64,000 nt of DNA from Pusillimonas noertemannii. Its GTDB lineage: Bacteria > Pseudomonadota > Gammaproteobacteria > Burkholderiales > Burkholderiaceae_B. Made by a program: the position numbers and the translations under genes. Shown here piece by piece: positions 1-7,742 of this stretch. How positions within the stretch are numbered: position 1 is the stretch's first letter; each line of letters starts with the position of its first letter. Location: the NCBI RefSeq assembly GCF_003096595.1, contig NZ_QEKO01000001.1, positions 1,116,001 to 1,180,000 on the forward strand, in the 5' to 3' direction. The notes under the pieces are model-generated. The model saw nothing but the letters and a program-made list of their open reading frames with translations. It was not told where the DNA came from and searched no databases.

Positions 1-1317
1 ACCAGTGCCACGGCTCTGTTCGCAGTTGTTCGATGCGCCTCTGGACGGTACGGAATCTATGGCGGGTATGCGTCGGCTAACTTCACTCGATTTAGCAAGA
101 CAGTTGGGGGGGCGCTGAAGACTACCGCCGTGTCCCCCGAGACAGCGGGGTTGACCAGCTATGCTGCGCTTCTCTCAGTCGTAGGCATTCGCGTGCAGAA
201 TGTTCGCAGATTCTGCGTAACGATTAACGGAGTGAGTGTCGCTGAGTTCGACACCGACAGTGACATTATCGAGGCTGGGTTTGGATGTTACGACCAAGGG
301 TCGACCGGCACGTCCCTTAAAGTGCAGGACGTGGTTAAGACCCGTTACGCGACTGCCGTCCATGGAGTGCGCGGTCTGAACATAGCCGTTTTTGGCGACT
401 CGATCACGGCTGGCGGCGGCGTTCAGCACGTTTATGGAAGCTGGCCGGAGCAACTGCGCAAAATGTACGATGGCGCCGCAGGCATGCGCATCAAGACGAT
501 CAACAACTTTGCCATCTCGGGGGACTCTTCGGCGGGCCAGAAGGCTTTGTGCACAAGTGCGAATCTAGTCGGCTCTGACATCGTCATGGTCCTCGTGGGA
601 ACGAACGATATACAGGGCGCCGTACCCGCGACGACGACGACCTCTAATGTCGCGGACATGATCGACACCTGCCTGAACGCCGGCAAACCCGTTATCGTAG
701 GGCTGCCTCCCATGTTCTACCCAAACACGTTCACTGGAACAGGCCAGAACACGCACGGGTACTCCATAGGGGGGCCTACGCGCCAGGCGCTCGCGCGACT
801 GTGCGCGGTGAAAGGCGTTCGGTGTGTCGATTCGATGGGCGGCCTGGGGAACGTTGCGCCGCTCTATCTGAGTTCTGTCTCGCAGGACGGGATGGTATTT
901 GACAATATTCATCCGACATACTTCGGCCGACTCACGCTCGCCCAGTTATTTGGCAATGCCCTGCTGGGAATTTTTGCCGGCGAGCGGCAGGTGATTCAGT
1001 CCAGGCAATCACTGACCGACGCGGGCCTCCAGAACGGGGCAACGTTCACGACAGAACGGCCGTCATATGTGGTCGATCATATGTCTGGCACGGTGCATCT
1101 GGCGGGCCGTATCGATATTCCGGCTGGCTACACCACCGGCACCATTGTCTATACGTTGCCAGAAGCCCTGCGGCCTGGTTCGACAGTCCAGTTTTCGCAG
1201 CCAAACTCGACTGCGATGTCGATCCTACAGATCGCTCCGGACGGCAACGTTCGCTTTTTTCGCCCGCCGGCCGGCGCTGACTGGATCGGCGTTTCTTGCT
1301 CCTACAGCAATCGATAG
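1..1317 (+). CDS. Phage tail protein with SGNH/GDSL esterase domain (5' end outside window)
   Basis: The reading frame is open from base 1, so the gene starts left of the window; the GTG at 130 is only an internal candidate. An SGNH hydrolase core is visible: block I GDS with the likely nucleophile Ser at bases 400-402, block III GTND near 595-609, and block V DxxH with the likely catalytic His at 910-912. About 110 residues follow the hydrolase, resembling the C-terminal receptor-type domain of tail fibres. Just upstream of a lysis cassette this fits a tail fibre or spike with an esterase. Removal of O-acetyl groups from host surface polysaccharide is known for such proteins but is inferred here. 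Confidence 0.75.
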   Translation, partial: TSATALFAVVRCASGRYGIYGGYASANFTRFSKTVGGALKTTAVSPETAGLTSYAALLSVVGIRVQNVRRFCVTINGVSVAEFDTDSDIIEAGFGCYDQGSTGTSLKVQDVVKTRYATAVHGVRGLNIAVFGDSITAGGGVQHVYGSWPEQLRKMYDGAAGMRIKTINNFAISGDSSAGQKALCTSANLVGSDIVMVLVGTNDIQGAVPATTTTSNVADMIDTCLNAGKPVIVGLPPMFYPNTFTGTGQNTHGYSIGGPTRQALARLCAVKGVRCVDSMGGLGNVAPLYLSSVSQDGMVFDNIHPTYFGRLTLAQLFGNALLGIFAGERQVIQSRQSLTDAGLQNGATFTTERPSYVVDHMSGTVHLAGRIDIPAGYTTGTIVYTLPEALRPGSTVQFSQPNSTAMSILQIAPDGNVRFFRPPAGADWIGVSCSYSNR

Positions 1318-1363
1318 GCGCCGGGACTGGCCGCCTAGATCGCCCTCTACGGAGGGCTTTTTT

Positions 1364-1903
1364 ATGCCCATACCCATGACTAAAGACCAATTCCGAGCCG
1401 CCACTAGGCTGAGCGCAGCTATGGCTGACCTCTGGTATGAGCCCGTCGAGCGCGCCATGTTCGAGTTCGCTATCGTCTCGCCGTATCGAGCCGCGATGTT
1501 CCTGGCCACCATTGGCCATGAGTCAGGCGATTTCGTGCACACGCGGGAGATTTGGGGCCCTACGCTAGCGCAGCAGCGCTACGAGGGCCGGGCAGACCTA
1601 GGCAACACCCAGCCGGGGGATGGCTCGAGATATCGAGGCAGGGGCTTGATCCAGATCACTGGACGCGCCAACTACGCCGAAGTTTCCAGGGGTCTCGGGG
1701 TGGACTTCTTGAGTCAGCCCAGCCGACTGGAAGAAACGGAGCACGCAGCGCGATCGGCGGCCTGGTGGTGGGCTAGCAACGGATTAAACGAATTAGCCGA
1801 TACCGGCGACTTCCGAGCGGTCACACGACGGGTGAACGGCGGCTACAACGGCATGGCAGACCGCCAGCGCCGATACGAACTAGCAATCAAGGTACTGGGG
1901 TGA
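1364..1903 (+). CDS. Phage endolysin, glycoside hydrolase family 19 (chitinase-like)
   Basis: 179 residues from ATG 1364, which has a GGAGG ribosome site at 1351; a longer upstream extension in the same frame overlaps the tail gene and is rejected. The protein has the GH19 endolysin pattern: an early GHESG motif with the probable catalytic Glu, then RYRGRGLIQITGRANY, and a C-terminal VNGGYNG segment. It lacks a signal peptide, so release across the inner membrane would need a holin-type function. It should cut the glycan strands of peptidoglycan at the end of the lytic cycle. It is the first gene of the lysis cassette and overlaps the next gene by GTGA if that starts at 1900. Confidence 0.9.
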   Translation: MPIPMTKDQFRAATRLSAAMADLWYEPVERAMFEFAIVSPYRAAMFLATIGHESGDFVHTREIWGPTLAQQRYEGRADLGNTQPGDGSRYRGRGLIQITGRANYAEVSRGLGVDFLSQPSRLEETEHAARSAAWWWASNGLNELADTGDFRAVTRRVNGGYNGMADRQRRYELAIKVLG

Positions 1904-2247
1904 AGATGCCGGAATTGGACGGAATACCAACATGGGTGTACGTGATCGGGGCGCCCGTGGGCTTCTTCGCCTTCAGGCTTCTGTGGCCGCTGATGAAGCA
2001 GTCGGTGGATACGCAGGTGGTGCAGGGCCGCACCGAATCTGGGCTGCTGGCCCAGGTGATGGTCGAGCGGGACCGGGCCTTGAAGCGCGCCGACGATGCC
2101 GAAGACCGGGCCGACGCACTATTCAAAGAGCTGGCCGATGTAAAGGCGCAACTGACGGTCATGGCCTACCAGTTGGAGGTAGCCAACGCCAAGATCGAAG
2201 CGCTGACCAACCAGATAAACGCCATGGCAGGAGAGCGCAATGCGTGA
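1900..2247 (+). CDS. Small phage membrane protein with coiled coil, possible holin/antiholin
   Basis: 115 residues from GTG 1900 (overlapping the endolysin stop as GTGA) or 113 residues from ATG 1906, which also has a GGGGTG just ahead; the choice is open. One hydrophobic helix lies near residues 13-31, followed by a long charged heptad-rich helix to the C terminus. I do not recognise the family. Its place between endolysin and spanins makes a role in lysis timing plausible, but a single membrane span with a large cytoplasmic coiled coil is not typical of classical holins. It overlaps the next gene by 8 bases. Confidence 0.7.
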   Translation: MKMPELDGIPTWVYVIGAPVGFFAFRLLWPLMKQSVDTQVVQGRTESGLLAQVMVERDRALKRADDAEDRADALFKELADVKAQLTVMAYQLEVANAKIEALTNQINAMAGERNA

Positions 2248-2665
2248 AACTATTTGCAGGCTCCGGCATCTGGCCGGGCGGTACAAGTTCATTTTCGCCG
2301 TAGCGGGCATTTTCCTGTCCGGCGCGCTGCTGGGAATGGGATATGGCTCCTGGCACTACGATGCCGCACTGACCCGCCAGCAAAAGGCCTATGAGCGCCA
2401 GGTCGCGCGCCTGGAAGACGACGTCAGCCGAGAGCGGGGGATCAACCGAAACCGACTTGAGGTACTTGCGCAAGAAATGGACGAAATTTCGGATGCCGTG
2501 GGGCGGCTACTGACCGTGGCCGAGGCGGCGTCGCAGACTGCTAAGACTGCAGCCACTACGGCCAAATCGGCGGCCGCCACCGCCCGGGGCGCCGCCAAGA
2601 ACGCCGCGCAGGCCAACATCAAGATTACCGAGGTTAAGCCGGTAAAGAATATGAGGCTGGAATGA
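2240..2665 (+). CDS. Small phage membrane protein with coiled coil and Ala-rich tail
   Basis: 141 residues. One membrane helix near residues 17-36 is followed by a charged coiled coil and then an Ala/Thr/Lys-rich stretch (about residues 88-125) built of near-repeats such as TAKTAATTAKSAAATAR. The ATG at 2240 lies inside the end of the preceding gene, and its stop overlaps the spanin gene start as ATGA, so these genes are translationally coupled. The layout resembles the preceding protein. No family is recognised; a lysis-related membrane function is inferred from position only. Confidence 0.7.
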   Translation: MRETICRLRHLAGRYKFIFAVAGIFLSGALLGMGYGSWHYDAALTRQQKAYERQVARLEDDVSRERGINRNRLEVLAQEMDEISDAVGRLLTVAEAASQTAKTAATTAKSAAATARGAAKNAAQANIKITEVKPVKNMRLE

Positions 2666-3033
2666 TCAAGCTGCTTGCCAATAAGTACGTATTGGGCGCT
2701 TTGGGCCTGGCGGTGCTCGTGGCTTTCGTCTGGGGCTACGGTCGCTACCAATATGGTCAGGGGGTGACGGACACCGAGACAGCCGCCCAGCTGGCCGCCG
2801 CTGAACAGTACGTGGCCGACGTCAAGCGCATCAACAACAGTATCGGCGTGCTGCAGGCCTATATCGAGGAGCTAGAGAATGCGAAGCCAAGGACTATTAC
2901 CGAATACCGCACCCGTACTGTGGAAGTGCCTTTGCCTGCTGATTGTCGTATTGACGATGGGCGGTTGCGCACAATACAGGACGGCATCGAACGCGCCAGA
3001 ACTGCCGGCCAACCTGGCCGCCGCGTGCCCTGA
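2662..3033 (+). CDS. Rz-like inner-membrane spanin
   Basis: 123 residues with an uncleaved N-terminal signal anchor (about residues 8-26), a periplasmic helical part with heptads, and a Pro-rich end, which is the layout of inner-membrane spanins. The decisive point is that a second, lipoprotein-type frame (2879-3154) starts inside it and runs past its end, the usual Rz/Rz1 arrangement. Together they would join inner and outer membranes and fuse them in the last step of lysis. Sequence similarity among spanins is low, so the call rests on architecture and position. Confidence 0.85.
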   Translation: MIKLLANKYVLGALGLAVLVAFVWGYGRYQYGQGVTDTETAAQLAAAEQYVADVKRINNSIGVLQAYIEELENAKPRTITEYRTRTVEVPLPADCRIDDGRLRTIQDGIERARTAGQPGRRVP

Positions 3034-3154
3034 AATACCGGTGTTTGATTCGCAGGACTGGGACGCGCTCGCTGAAGCTTACATTGACTTGGCATTCCAA
3101 TATGCCCAGTGCCGGGCTAGGCATCGGGCGGTGGTAGAGGCGTGGCCGCGTTGA
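2879..3154 (+). CDS. Rz1-like outer-membrane lipoprotein spanin, overlapping Rz in another frame
   Basis: 91 residues with a type II signal: Arg2/Lys16, a hydrophobic stretch, then MGGC with the lipidated Cys at residue 30, leaving about 62 mature residues. A GAGGAG ribosome site at 2866-2871 precedes ATG 2879. The first 155 bases lie within the Rz-like gene in a different frame. Two further Cys occur in the mature part. Expected role: o-spanin partner of the inner-membrane spanin. Confidence 0.85.
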   Translation: MRSQGLLPNTAPVLWKCLCLLIVVLTMGGCAQYRTASNAPELPANLAAACPEIPVFDSQDWDALAEAYIDLAFQYAQCRARHRAVVEAWPR

Positions 3155-3180
3155 CAGCTAGTTCAGAATAGGGGGGCTCG

Positions 3181-3720
3181 CTACGGGTTGGCAGCCTTTT
3201 CCAATACCGCGAGGAAGGTCCAGTCCGTATCGAACTCTGGCGCAGGTAACCGAGCGTCGCATCGCAACTCAGTGGCCAATTGCCATGCAGATAGCCCACG
3301 GATACCGCACTGTTTAATTGATGAGTACGTGGCTTCAATGGCGTCGTTGTAGACAAATATCGAAAACGAAATTTCTTCACTGCGGCGAATCAAGTGAGGC
3401 AGAGTCAGAACTCGTGATGCCAGAGCCGCGTTAATTGTCCGAAAGTCGGCATTAGCCGGGATTTCGAATTTGGGCGTCCTGACCTTAGAGAGCGTGTTGG
3501 TGTCTTGGGTGTGATATGCCTCAGCGATGTCTTCGCCGGCGCTCTCGATGTACCCGGCACAGTTAATTGCATAGGCTTCCAATGCGCTTATCAGTGAAAA
3601 CGAGTGTGCGGTTTTGGCTTGATGCTCCTTTCGTTTGTCCAGTCGGTACGAGTAAAGGATCGTGAGCCCGGAAGCCAGCACGCCGCCGGCCAAGCCTGAG
3701 AGTATTGAGCTAACCCACAT
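3181..3720 (-). CDS. Hypothetical membrane-anchored protein, last gene of the SOS-type operon
   Basis: 179 residues from ATG 3720, which has GGGGGA about five bases upstream; a GTG at 3732 would add four residues. An N-terminal helix (about residues 2-22) is followed by a Lys/Arg-rich segment and a soluble domain of about 150 residues. I recognise no motif or family. It lies on the opposite strand to the lysis genes and follows the HMCES-type gene by about 20 bases, so it is probably read from the same LexA-controlled promoter. It may be prophage cargo; no function is assigned. Confidence 0.6.
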   Translation of the reverse strand: MWVSSILSGLAGGVLASGLTILYSYRLDKRKEHQAKTAHSFSLISALEAYAINCAGYIESAGEDIAEAYHTQDTNTLSKVRTPKFEIPANADFRTINAALASRVLTLPHLIRRSEEISFSIFVYNDAIEATYSSIKQCGIRGLSAWQLATELRCDARLPAPEFDTDWTFLAVLEKAANP

Positions 3721-3740
3721 ATTTTCCCCCACTGCGCCAT

Positions 3741-4427
3741 TTATCTTGAACTGGGTATTGATCTTACAGGCTCCGCCGCATCTGGCATCTGATACTTGCT
3801 ATTTCCCACCTTCCGCGTGACTTCCCACCACTGAAAAGCCGATTCGGGCCGCGGCGTTGACAGCAGCTCGAGCGCCGTATCGACGGGCAATTCGGGATCG
3901 ATCCAGGCCCGCGCATCGTCGGGCGTCAGGCATATCGGGCGTCGGTCGTGGATATCGATCATTCCTCCCGCCGCGTCGTCCGTGACGATGACAAATCCCG
4001 TTTCGGCCAGCACCTCGCGGCCCGGCAGCCACGCAGTCAAGCCAGCCATCAATATCGGTTCGCCATCCTTGGGATTGATGTACCAGGGCTGCTTGTCCCC
4101 CTTTTCGCCGGTCCACTCGTACCACCCATCCGCGGGCACGATGATTCTGCGAGCAAGGAGGGGCCGCCAAAACGGCGAGCCCTTGAGCACAGTATCCAGA
4201 CGGGCATTCGATGCTGGGCCCCGCTTGTACCAGGGTGGTTTGTAGCCCCAAAAGAGCCGGTCAATATGCTCAGCGCCGTCATTGAGGCGATGGATGACCA
4301 ATGGCCGGGTACCTGGCGGCACGTTGTACTTCAGGCCTGATCCCGCGTCCAGAATCGTACCCACATTGGTACGAATCGTCTCCATGTAGTCGGCTTCATC
4401 GCGTGCCTGTTTGATCCGGCCGCACAT
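3741..4427 (-). CDS. SOS response-associated peptidase / abasic-site processing protein (SRAP, HMCES/YedK family)
   Basis: 228 residues. The family requires Cys at position 2, exposed by Met removal, so the start must be the ATG at 4427 (MCGR) and not the TTG two codons upstream. Other family hallmarks are visible: SNAR with the conserved Asn, GWYEW with the conserved Glu, and DIHDRRP with the active-site His. SRAP proteins form a thiazolidine DNA-protein crosslink with abasic sites in single-stranded DNA and so shield them. The upstream gene ends within 3 bases of this start. A LexA box precedes that upstream gene, which fits SOS control. Confidence 0.93.
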   Translation of the reverse strand: MCGRIKQARDEADYMETIRTNVGTILDAGSGLKYNVPPGTRPLVIHRLNDGAEHIDRLFWGYKPPWYKRGPASNARLDTVLKGSPFWRPLLARRIIVPADGWYEWTGEKGDKQPWYINPKDGEPILMAGLTAWLPGREVLAETGFVIVTDDAAGGMIDIHDRRPICLTPDDARAWIDPELPVDTALELLSTPRPESAFQWWEVTRKVGNSKYQMPDAAEPVRSIPSSR

Positions 4428-4429
4428 GA

Positions 4430-4735
4430 TCAATCCTCGAAATAGATTCTCCAGGTTTGATAGTAACGGCGGCCTTCAATTTCCTCAAAACCCTTGACCG
4501 ATAAAACGCGGTCGCTCATGAACGCCAGCATTTCCGGATCTTGAAGCTCTGGAATCGGCGAGTCCTCGTCCTTCCCGAAATATCCACGGCGAACGACCGT
4601 CAGCCGGCCAGGGCCCCTGTTCAGTTCTGGATGCCGCATCCAGTACATTTGAACTGGGCCGGGAACAGGAGGGCCCCATTCACGTTCCGGGAGTAGCTGG
4701 CCAAGGCGATGAGTGCGAACGACAGTGACTTTCAT
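4430..4735 (-). CDS. Hypothetical protein, first gene of LexA-box operon
   Basis: 101 residues, rich in Arg, Glu and aromatic residues; no signal peptide or membrane helix. No known family is recognised. It begins 13 bases from a near-perfect LexA box and is followed almost without gap by the SRAP gene, so it is the leading gene of a DNA-damage-inducible operon. A role linked to abasic-site or DNA repair is guilt by association only. Confidence 0.65.
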   Translation of the reverse strand: MKVTVVRTHRLGQLLPEREWGPPVPGPVQMYWMRHPELNRGPGRLTVVRRGYFGKDEDSPIPELQDPEMLAFMSDRVLSVKGFEEIEGRRYYQTWRIYFED

Positions 4736-4747
4736 GGTGCCGATAAA

Positions 4748-4763
4748 CTGTATATATGTACAG
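4748..4763 (-). promoter_or_regulatory. LexA (SOS) operator
   Basis: CTGTATATATGTACAG fits the LexA consensus CTGT-N8-ACAG exactly, with an AT-rich centre and flanking A/T as in strong boxes. It lies 13 bases upstream of the start of the leftward operon 4735-3181, so bound LexA would block its promoter or early elongation. Confidence 0.85.
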
Positions 4764-4780
4764 TATTTTTAGCACAAAAA

Positions 4781-4804
4781 AGCCCGCACGGTGGCGGGCT
4801 GTTT
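4781..4804. terminator. Hairpin terminator, works in both directions
   Basis: Perfect 7-bp stem (AGCCCGC 4781-4787 with GCGGGCT 4794-4800), six-base loop, run of A before and GTTTT after. It lies upstream of the SOS operon and would stop rightward reading from it or leftward reading into it. Confidence 0.7.
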
Positions 4805-4934
4805 TACTCCAATCTCCCCATTTCCTACCCAAATTTACCGCAATACCTTTATTCATGCGGAACCTCGAGTCTCGCCGTCGGCACCAAAATTTAAGATCGG
4901 TCTGTTTCATGTCAACGACCGACAGAACACCAGA

Positions 4935-4967
4935 AACCCGTATGTACGAAGTACATGCGGGTTTTTT
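4935..4967 (+). terminator. Strong rho-independent terminator near the prophage edge
   Basis: A 13-bp stem (4935-4947 with 4951-4963, one G-T pair) with a GAA loop, followed by six T. No rightward gene ends just before it, so it may be the tail of a host transcript cut by integration, a small RNA, or an insulator between prophage and chromosome. Confidence 0.75.
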
Positions 4968-5099
4968 ACTGCAGTAAGCAGATATCGCGAAGGGTCGCCG
5001 CCTGGCAGAAAGCTCAACATCAAAAACTGATACATAATTGCAGAAGCAACTCTGAAAATCTCGGTGGTGCTATCCGGGTCGACATGGTTGGGCCAATTT

Positions 5100-6713
5100 A
5101 TGTTGAATGACGCTGGTACGCAACTTGCGCTCGCCCATCCTCTGGTGGTGGTTCTCATTGCCCTTGGCGTGCTTGCGTTGTGGCGCGCCGATCCACGGCG
5201 GCCGCGGTATTTGCTTTACTTCGGCTTGAGCTATCTGCTCTATGCCGCCGGAGCCGCGTCACAGGTCGTTCTCGTTCCTTCAGCTCATGCGCACAACGTA
5301 CTGTTCAGCGGCTTGATGTACTTGCTGGCCGTCATTGTTTTCGCGCAGGGGCTGATCGCTCTGTCCGGGGCGAGGCCTCGCTATGCGGTCCCGATGGCAA
5401 TTCTGATTGCCGCCATGGCATGCCGGGCGTATTTCCTGTTCATCGAAGAAAATGGCGTTTTGCGGTCGTACTGTCTGAACGGCGCCGTTTTCCTGGTGTT
5501 TTTGCATGGTGCGGTGGCGGCTCGCAATCTGCGCAAGGGGCTGTGGGCCGAACGGGTGGCGTATTACGCCTTCCTGTTGTTCACACTTAGCACCTTGCCG
5601 CGGGCGCTGCTTGTGAAGTCCAGGCCGGCGGGCGACTATGGTTTCGACTTCAGCGCCTACTGGATATTCACCCAGCTTTCGATCTACGCCTTCGCCCTGG
5701 CGTTTGCGCTCGCCTTGATCGTCACCATCGTCCAGCGAAACGCCCGAGCGAAATCCATCAGCGACAAGAACCTCAGCCTCATCAGCCACGACTTGCGTGC
5801 CCCTCTGGCGACCATCGTCGGCAATCTGCGCCTGTTGGAAAAAACTGCGAGTCCGGAACAGGTTGCGCATATGCGGGCGATCGAGCGCAGCACGCAGTAT
5901 CAAGCCTCGTTGATCGAAGACATTCTTGCGGGCGGGCACGACGATTTTCGCTTGTTGAACGTCGACCCTGGGCCCGTCCAGGTAGAGGCCTTCCTGACCG
6001 AGTTGTGTGTCCACGGCCGAACATGGTGTATTGCGGGGAACAACGACTTCTCCCTGCGCGTCCTGACGGAACTGCCCGGCCAGATACAGACGGACGAACG
6101 CCGATTGAAGCAGGTTCTGCTCAATCTGATTTCCAACGCGGCGCTGGCAACCCGCCGGGGCACGATTGAACTTCATGTGGCGGCGTCGCCCGGCGAATTC
6201 GGGTCGGCAAAGCTCGAGTTCAAGGTCCAGGATACGGGGCCGGGCATCGAGGCCGGTTTTCTAGCCATGCTCTTTCAGGAAAATCAGCGTCCCGATCAGG
6301 AATGGCCCGGCACAGGCCTGGGCCTGTATATTGCACAGAGAATTGCAAAGAATATGGGCGGCGTGCTCGAGGTGGCCAGCGAATCCGGCAAAGGTAGCTG
6401 TTTTTCGCTCGTGCTTCGGGTACCGGCATGCTCGCAGACCCCGTTGCCGGCCGAATGGCAGCCGCTCGAATCAAAATTAGAGACGGGTGGGACGGCCGTT
6501 GCTCATGGGCCTCCATCGGGCGGCAAGCCCCCTGGCGTAGTGCTGGAAAAGTTGGCAGCGTACGCCCTTCAGGGCAGTTATAGCGACATCGACGAGCTGC
6601 TCGAATCGGCGGTATTTTCTTCGTCATGCCATGATGGCTTCAGAACCGCGGTAAAAGCGGCGCTCGACGAATTGAATTTCGACGCAATCCGCGAGTTGGC
6701 TCAACGCAGCTGA
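5100..6713 (+). CDS. Membrane-bound sensor histidine kinase
   Basis: 537 residues from ATG 5100; a GTG at 5064 would add 12. Six or seven hydrophobic helices fill roughly residues 10-215 with short loops, so the sensor is the membrane domain. Then come the H-box (SHDLRAP, His230), N-box (LLNLISNAA), G1 (DTGPGI) and G2 (GTGLGLYIA), a complete HATPase core. About 90 residues follow the ATPase without a receiver motif. No receiver gene is adjacent; the nearest regulator, past the DMT gene, lacks the phosphoacceptor Asp. Signal and partner are unknown. Confidence 0.85.
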   Translation: MLNDAGTQLALAHPLVVVLIALGVLALWRADPRRPRYLLYFGLSYLLYAAGAASQVVLVPSAHAHNVLFSGLMYLLAVIVFAQGLIALSGARPRYAVPMAILIAAMACRAYFLFIEENGVLRSYCLNGAVFLVFLHGAVAARNLRKGLWAERVAYYAFLLFTLSTLPRALLVKSRPAGDYGFDFSAYWIFTQLSIYAFALAFALALIVTIVQRNARAKSISDKNLSLISHDLRAPLATIVGNLRLLEKTASPEQVAHMRAIERSTQYQASLIEDILAGGHDDFRLLNVDPGPVQVEAFLTELCVHGRTWCIAGNNDFSLRVLTELPGQIQTDERRLKQVLLNLISNAALATRRGTIELHVAASPGEFGSAKLEFKVQDTGPGIEAGFLAMLFQENQRPDQEWPGTGLGLYIAQRIAKNMGGVLEVASESGKGSCFSLVLRVPACSQTPLPAEWQPLESKLETGGTAVAHGPPSGGKPPGVVLEKLAAYALQGSYSDIDELLESAVFSSSCHDGFRTAVKAALDELNFDAIRELAQRS

Positions 6714-6745
6714 TTCGCCGCTGCTTTTGGGTATCATGGGCGCCT

Positions 6746-7624
6746 ATGAGTGTTTTCTCTTCACGCGTCCCGTTGGGCATCGCTTGCATCACGAGCGGCA
6801 TCTTCTGCCTGACGATCAGCGATACGCTGGCCAAATGGCTGGGGCATATGTATTCGCCCATGCAGATTCTGTTTCTGCGCGGCGGCTTGGCCGCAATCGT
6901 GCTGCTGGGCCTGGCCGCGGCGGCGGGCGGACGCCAGGCCCTGCACACCCTGCACCCGGGCATACATTTGCTGCGCGGGGCCCTCAATGTGGCGGCGGCA
7001 TATTGCTTTTACCTGAGCCTGACCATGCTCCCCCAGGCCGAGGCCACGGCCATCGCTTTCAGCGCGCCGTTCTTCGTCACGATTATTTCCGTACTGTTCC
7101 TGAAGGAAAAGGTGGCGTTGGGAGGCTGGCTTGCGCTGTGTATCGGGTTCGCCGGCGTGATGCTGGTCGTGCGTCCCAGCCCGAGCCACATGCAATGGGC
7201 CGCGTTGCTGCCGCTGGCCACGGCGCTGGCCTACGCGGTCATGATGACTACGGCGCGCTACATCAAGGCTCAGGAAAGCATGCTGACCATGATGCTCTAT
7301 CTTGCGCTGGGCCAGGCCATCTTTGCCGGACCTTTATCTGTTCCGGTATGGCAGCCCATACAGTCTGGACATCTGCTGGGCTTTGCCGGCATTGCGTTGT
7401 TCAGCACCTTGGGACTGGGTCTGATTTCCCAGGCCTTTCGCGTGGCCCCCGCCTCTATCGTCGCACCGTTTGACTACAGCGGCCTGATCTGGGCCGCGCT
7501 GTTCGGCTGGCTGGTCTGGCACGAAATACCCTCCAACTGGTTCTACATTGGCGCCTTGCTGATTACAGGCAGCGGCATCTACGTCGCGCTGTTCCATGAG
7601 CGCAGCGCCAAGAAGCCTTCCTGA
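6746..7624 (+). CDS. DMT-superfamily (EamA) transporter
   Basis: 292 residues with about ten hydrophobic helices in two homologous EamA halves. The first half carries the usual LRG and ISDTLAKW segments and the second ends in a short basic tail. Members export or take up amino acids, nucleosides or other metabolites at the inner membrane; the substrate cannot be read from sequence. It starts 32 bases after the histidine kinase stop and so may be co-transcribed with it. Confidence 0.85.
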   Translation: MSVFSSRVPLGIACITSGIFCLTISDTLAKWLGHMYSPMQILFLRGGLAAIVLLGLAAAAGGRQALHTLHPGIHLLRGALNVAAAYCFYLSLTMLPQAEATAIAFSAPFFVTIISVLFLKEKVALGGWLALCIGFAGVMLVVRPSPSHMQWAALLPLATALAYAVMMTTARYIKAQESMLTMMLYLALGQAIFAGPLSVPVWQPIQSGHLLGFAGIALFSTLGLGLISQAFRVAPASIVAPFDYSGLIWAALFGWLVWHEIPSNWFYIGALLITGSGIYVALFHERSAKKPS

Positions 7625-7685
7625 GCCCGCCTCCGGGCATCCACTGTCAACAAACGTCAAGCCAGGACGAAATTCTTGGACAGGA

Positions 7686-7716
7686 AACAGGCCGTTTTTT
7701 ATATATAGGGCCTGTT
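7686..7716. promoter_or_regulatory. Inverted repeat upstream of the AraC-type regulator
   Basis: AACAGGCC (7686-7693) and GGCCTGTT (7709-7716) are perfect inverted copies separated by 15 bases including a T6 run and TATATA. It lies between the DMT gene and the regulator and could be a terminator for the former or an operator for the latter. Confidence 0.45.
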
Positions 7717-7742
7717 ATTGTCCAAATGAATTTTGTCATTTT

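Larger units (their letters stand above)
1..5040. mobile_element. Right-hand end of a prophage (tail protein, lysis cassette, SOS-type cargo operon)
   Basis: The first five kilobases carry phage-type genes: an SGNH-domain tail protein running in from the left edge, a GH19 endolysin, two small membrane/coiled-coil proteins, an overlapping Rz/Rz1 spanin pair, then a leftward three-gene cargo operon. Beyond about 5.06 kb the genes are ordinary chromosomal ones. The right limit is placed at the gene-poor stretch holding two strong hairpins (4781-4800 and 4935-4963). I found no integrase, no tRNA and no attachment repeat in the window, so the exact junction is inferred and the left part of the prophage lies outside. 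Confidence 0.75.

Noticed and set aside
4860-5060. tRNA gene as prophage integration site
   Set aside because: No cloverleaf or T-loop consensus could be found; only simple hairpins.
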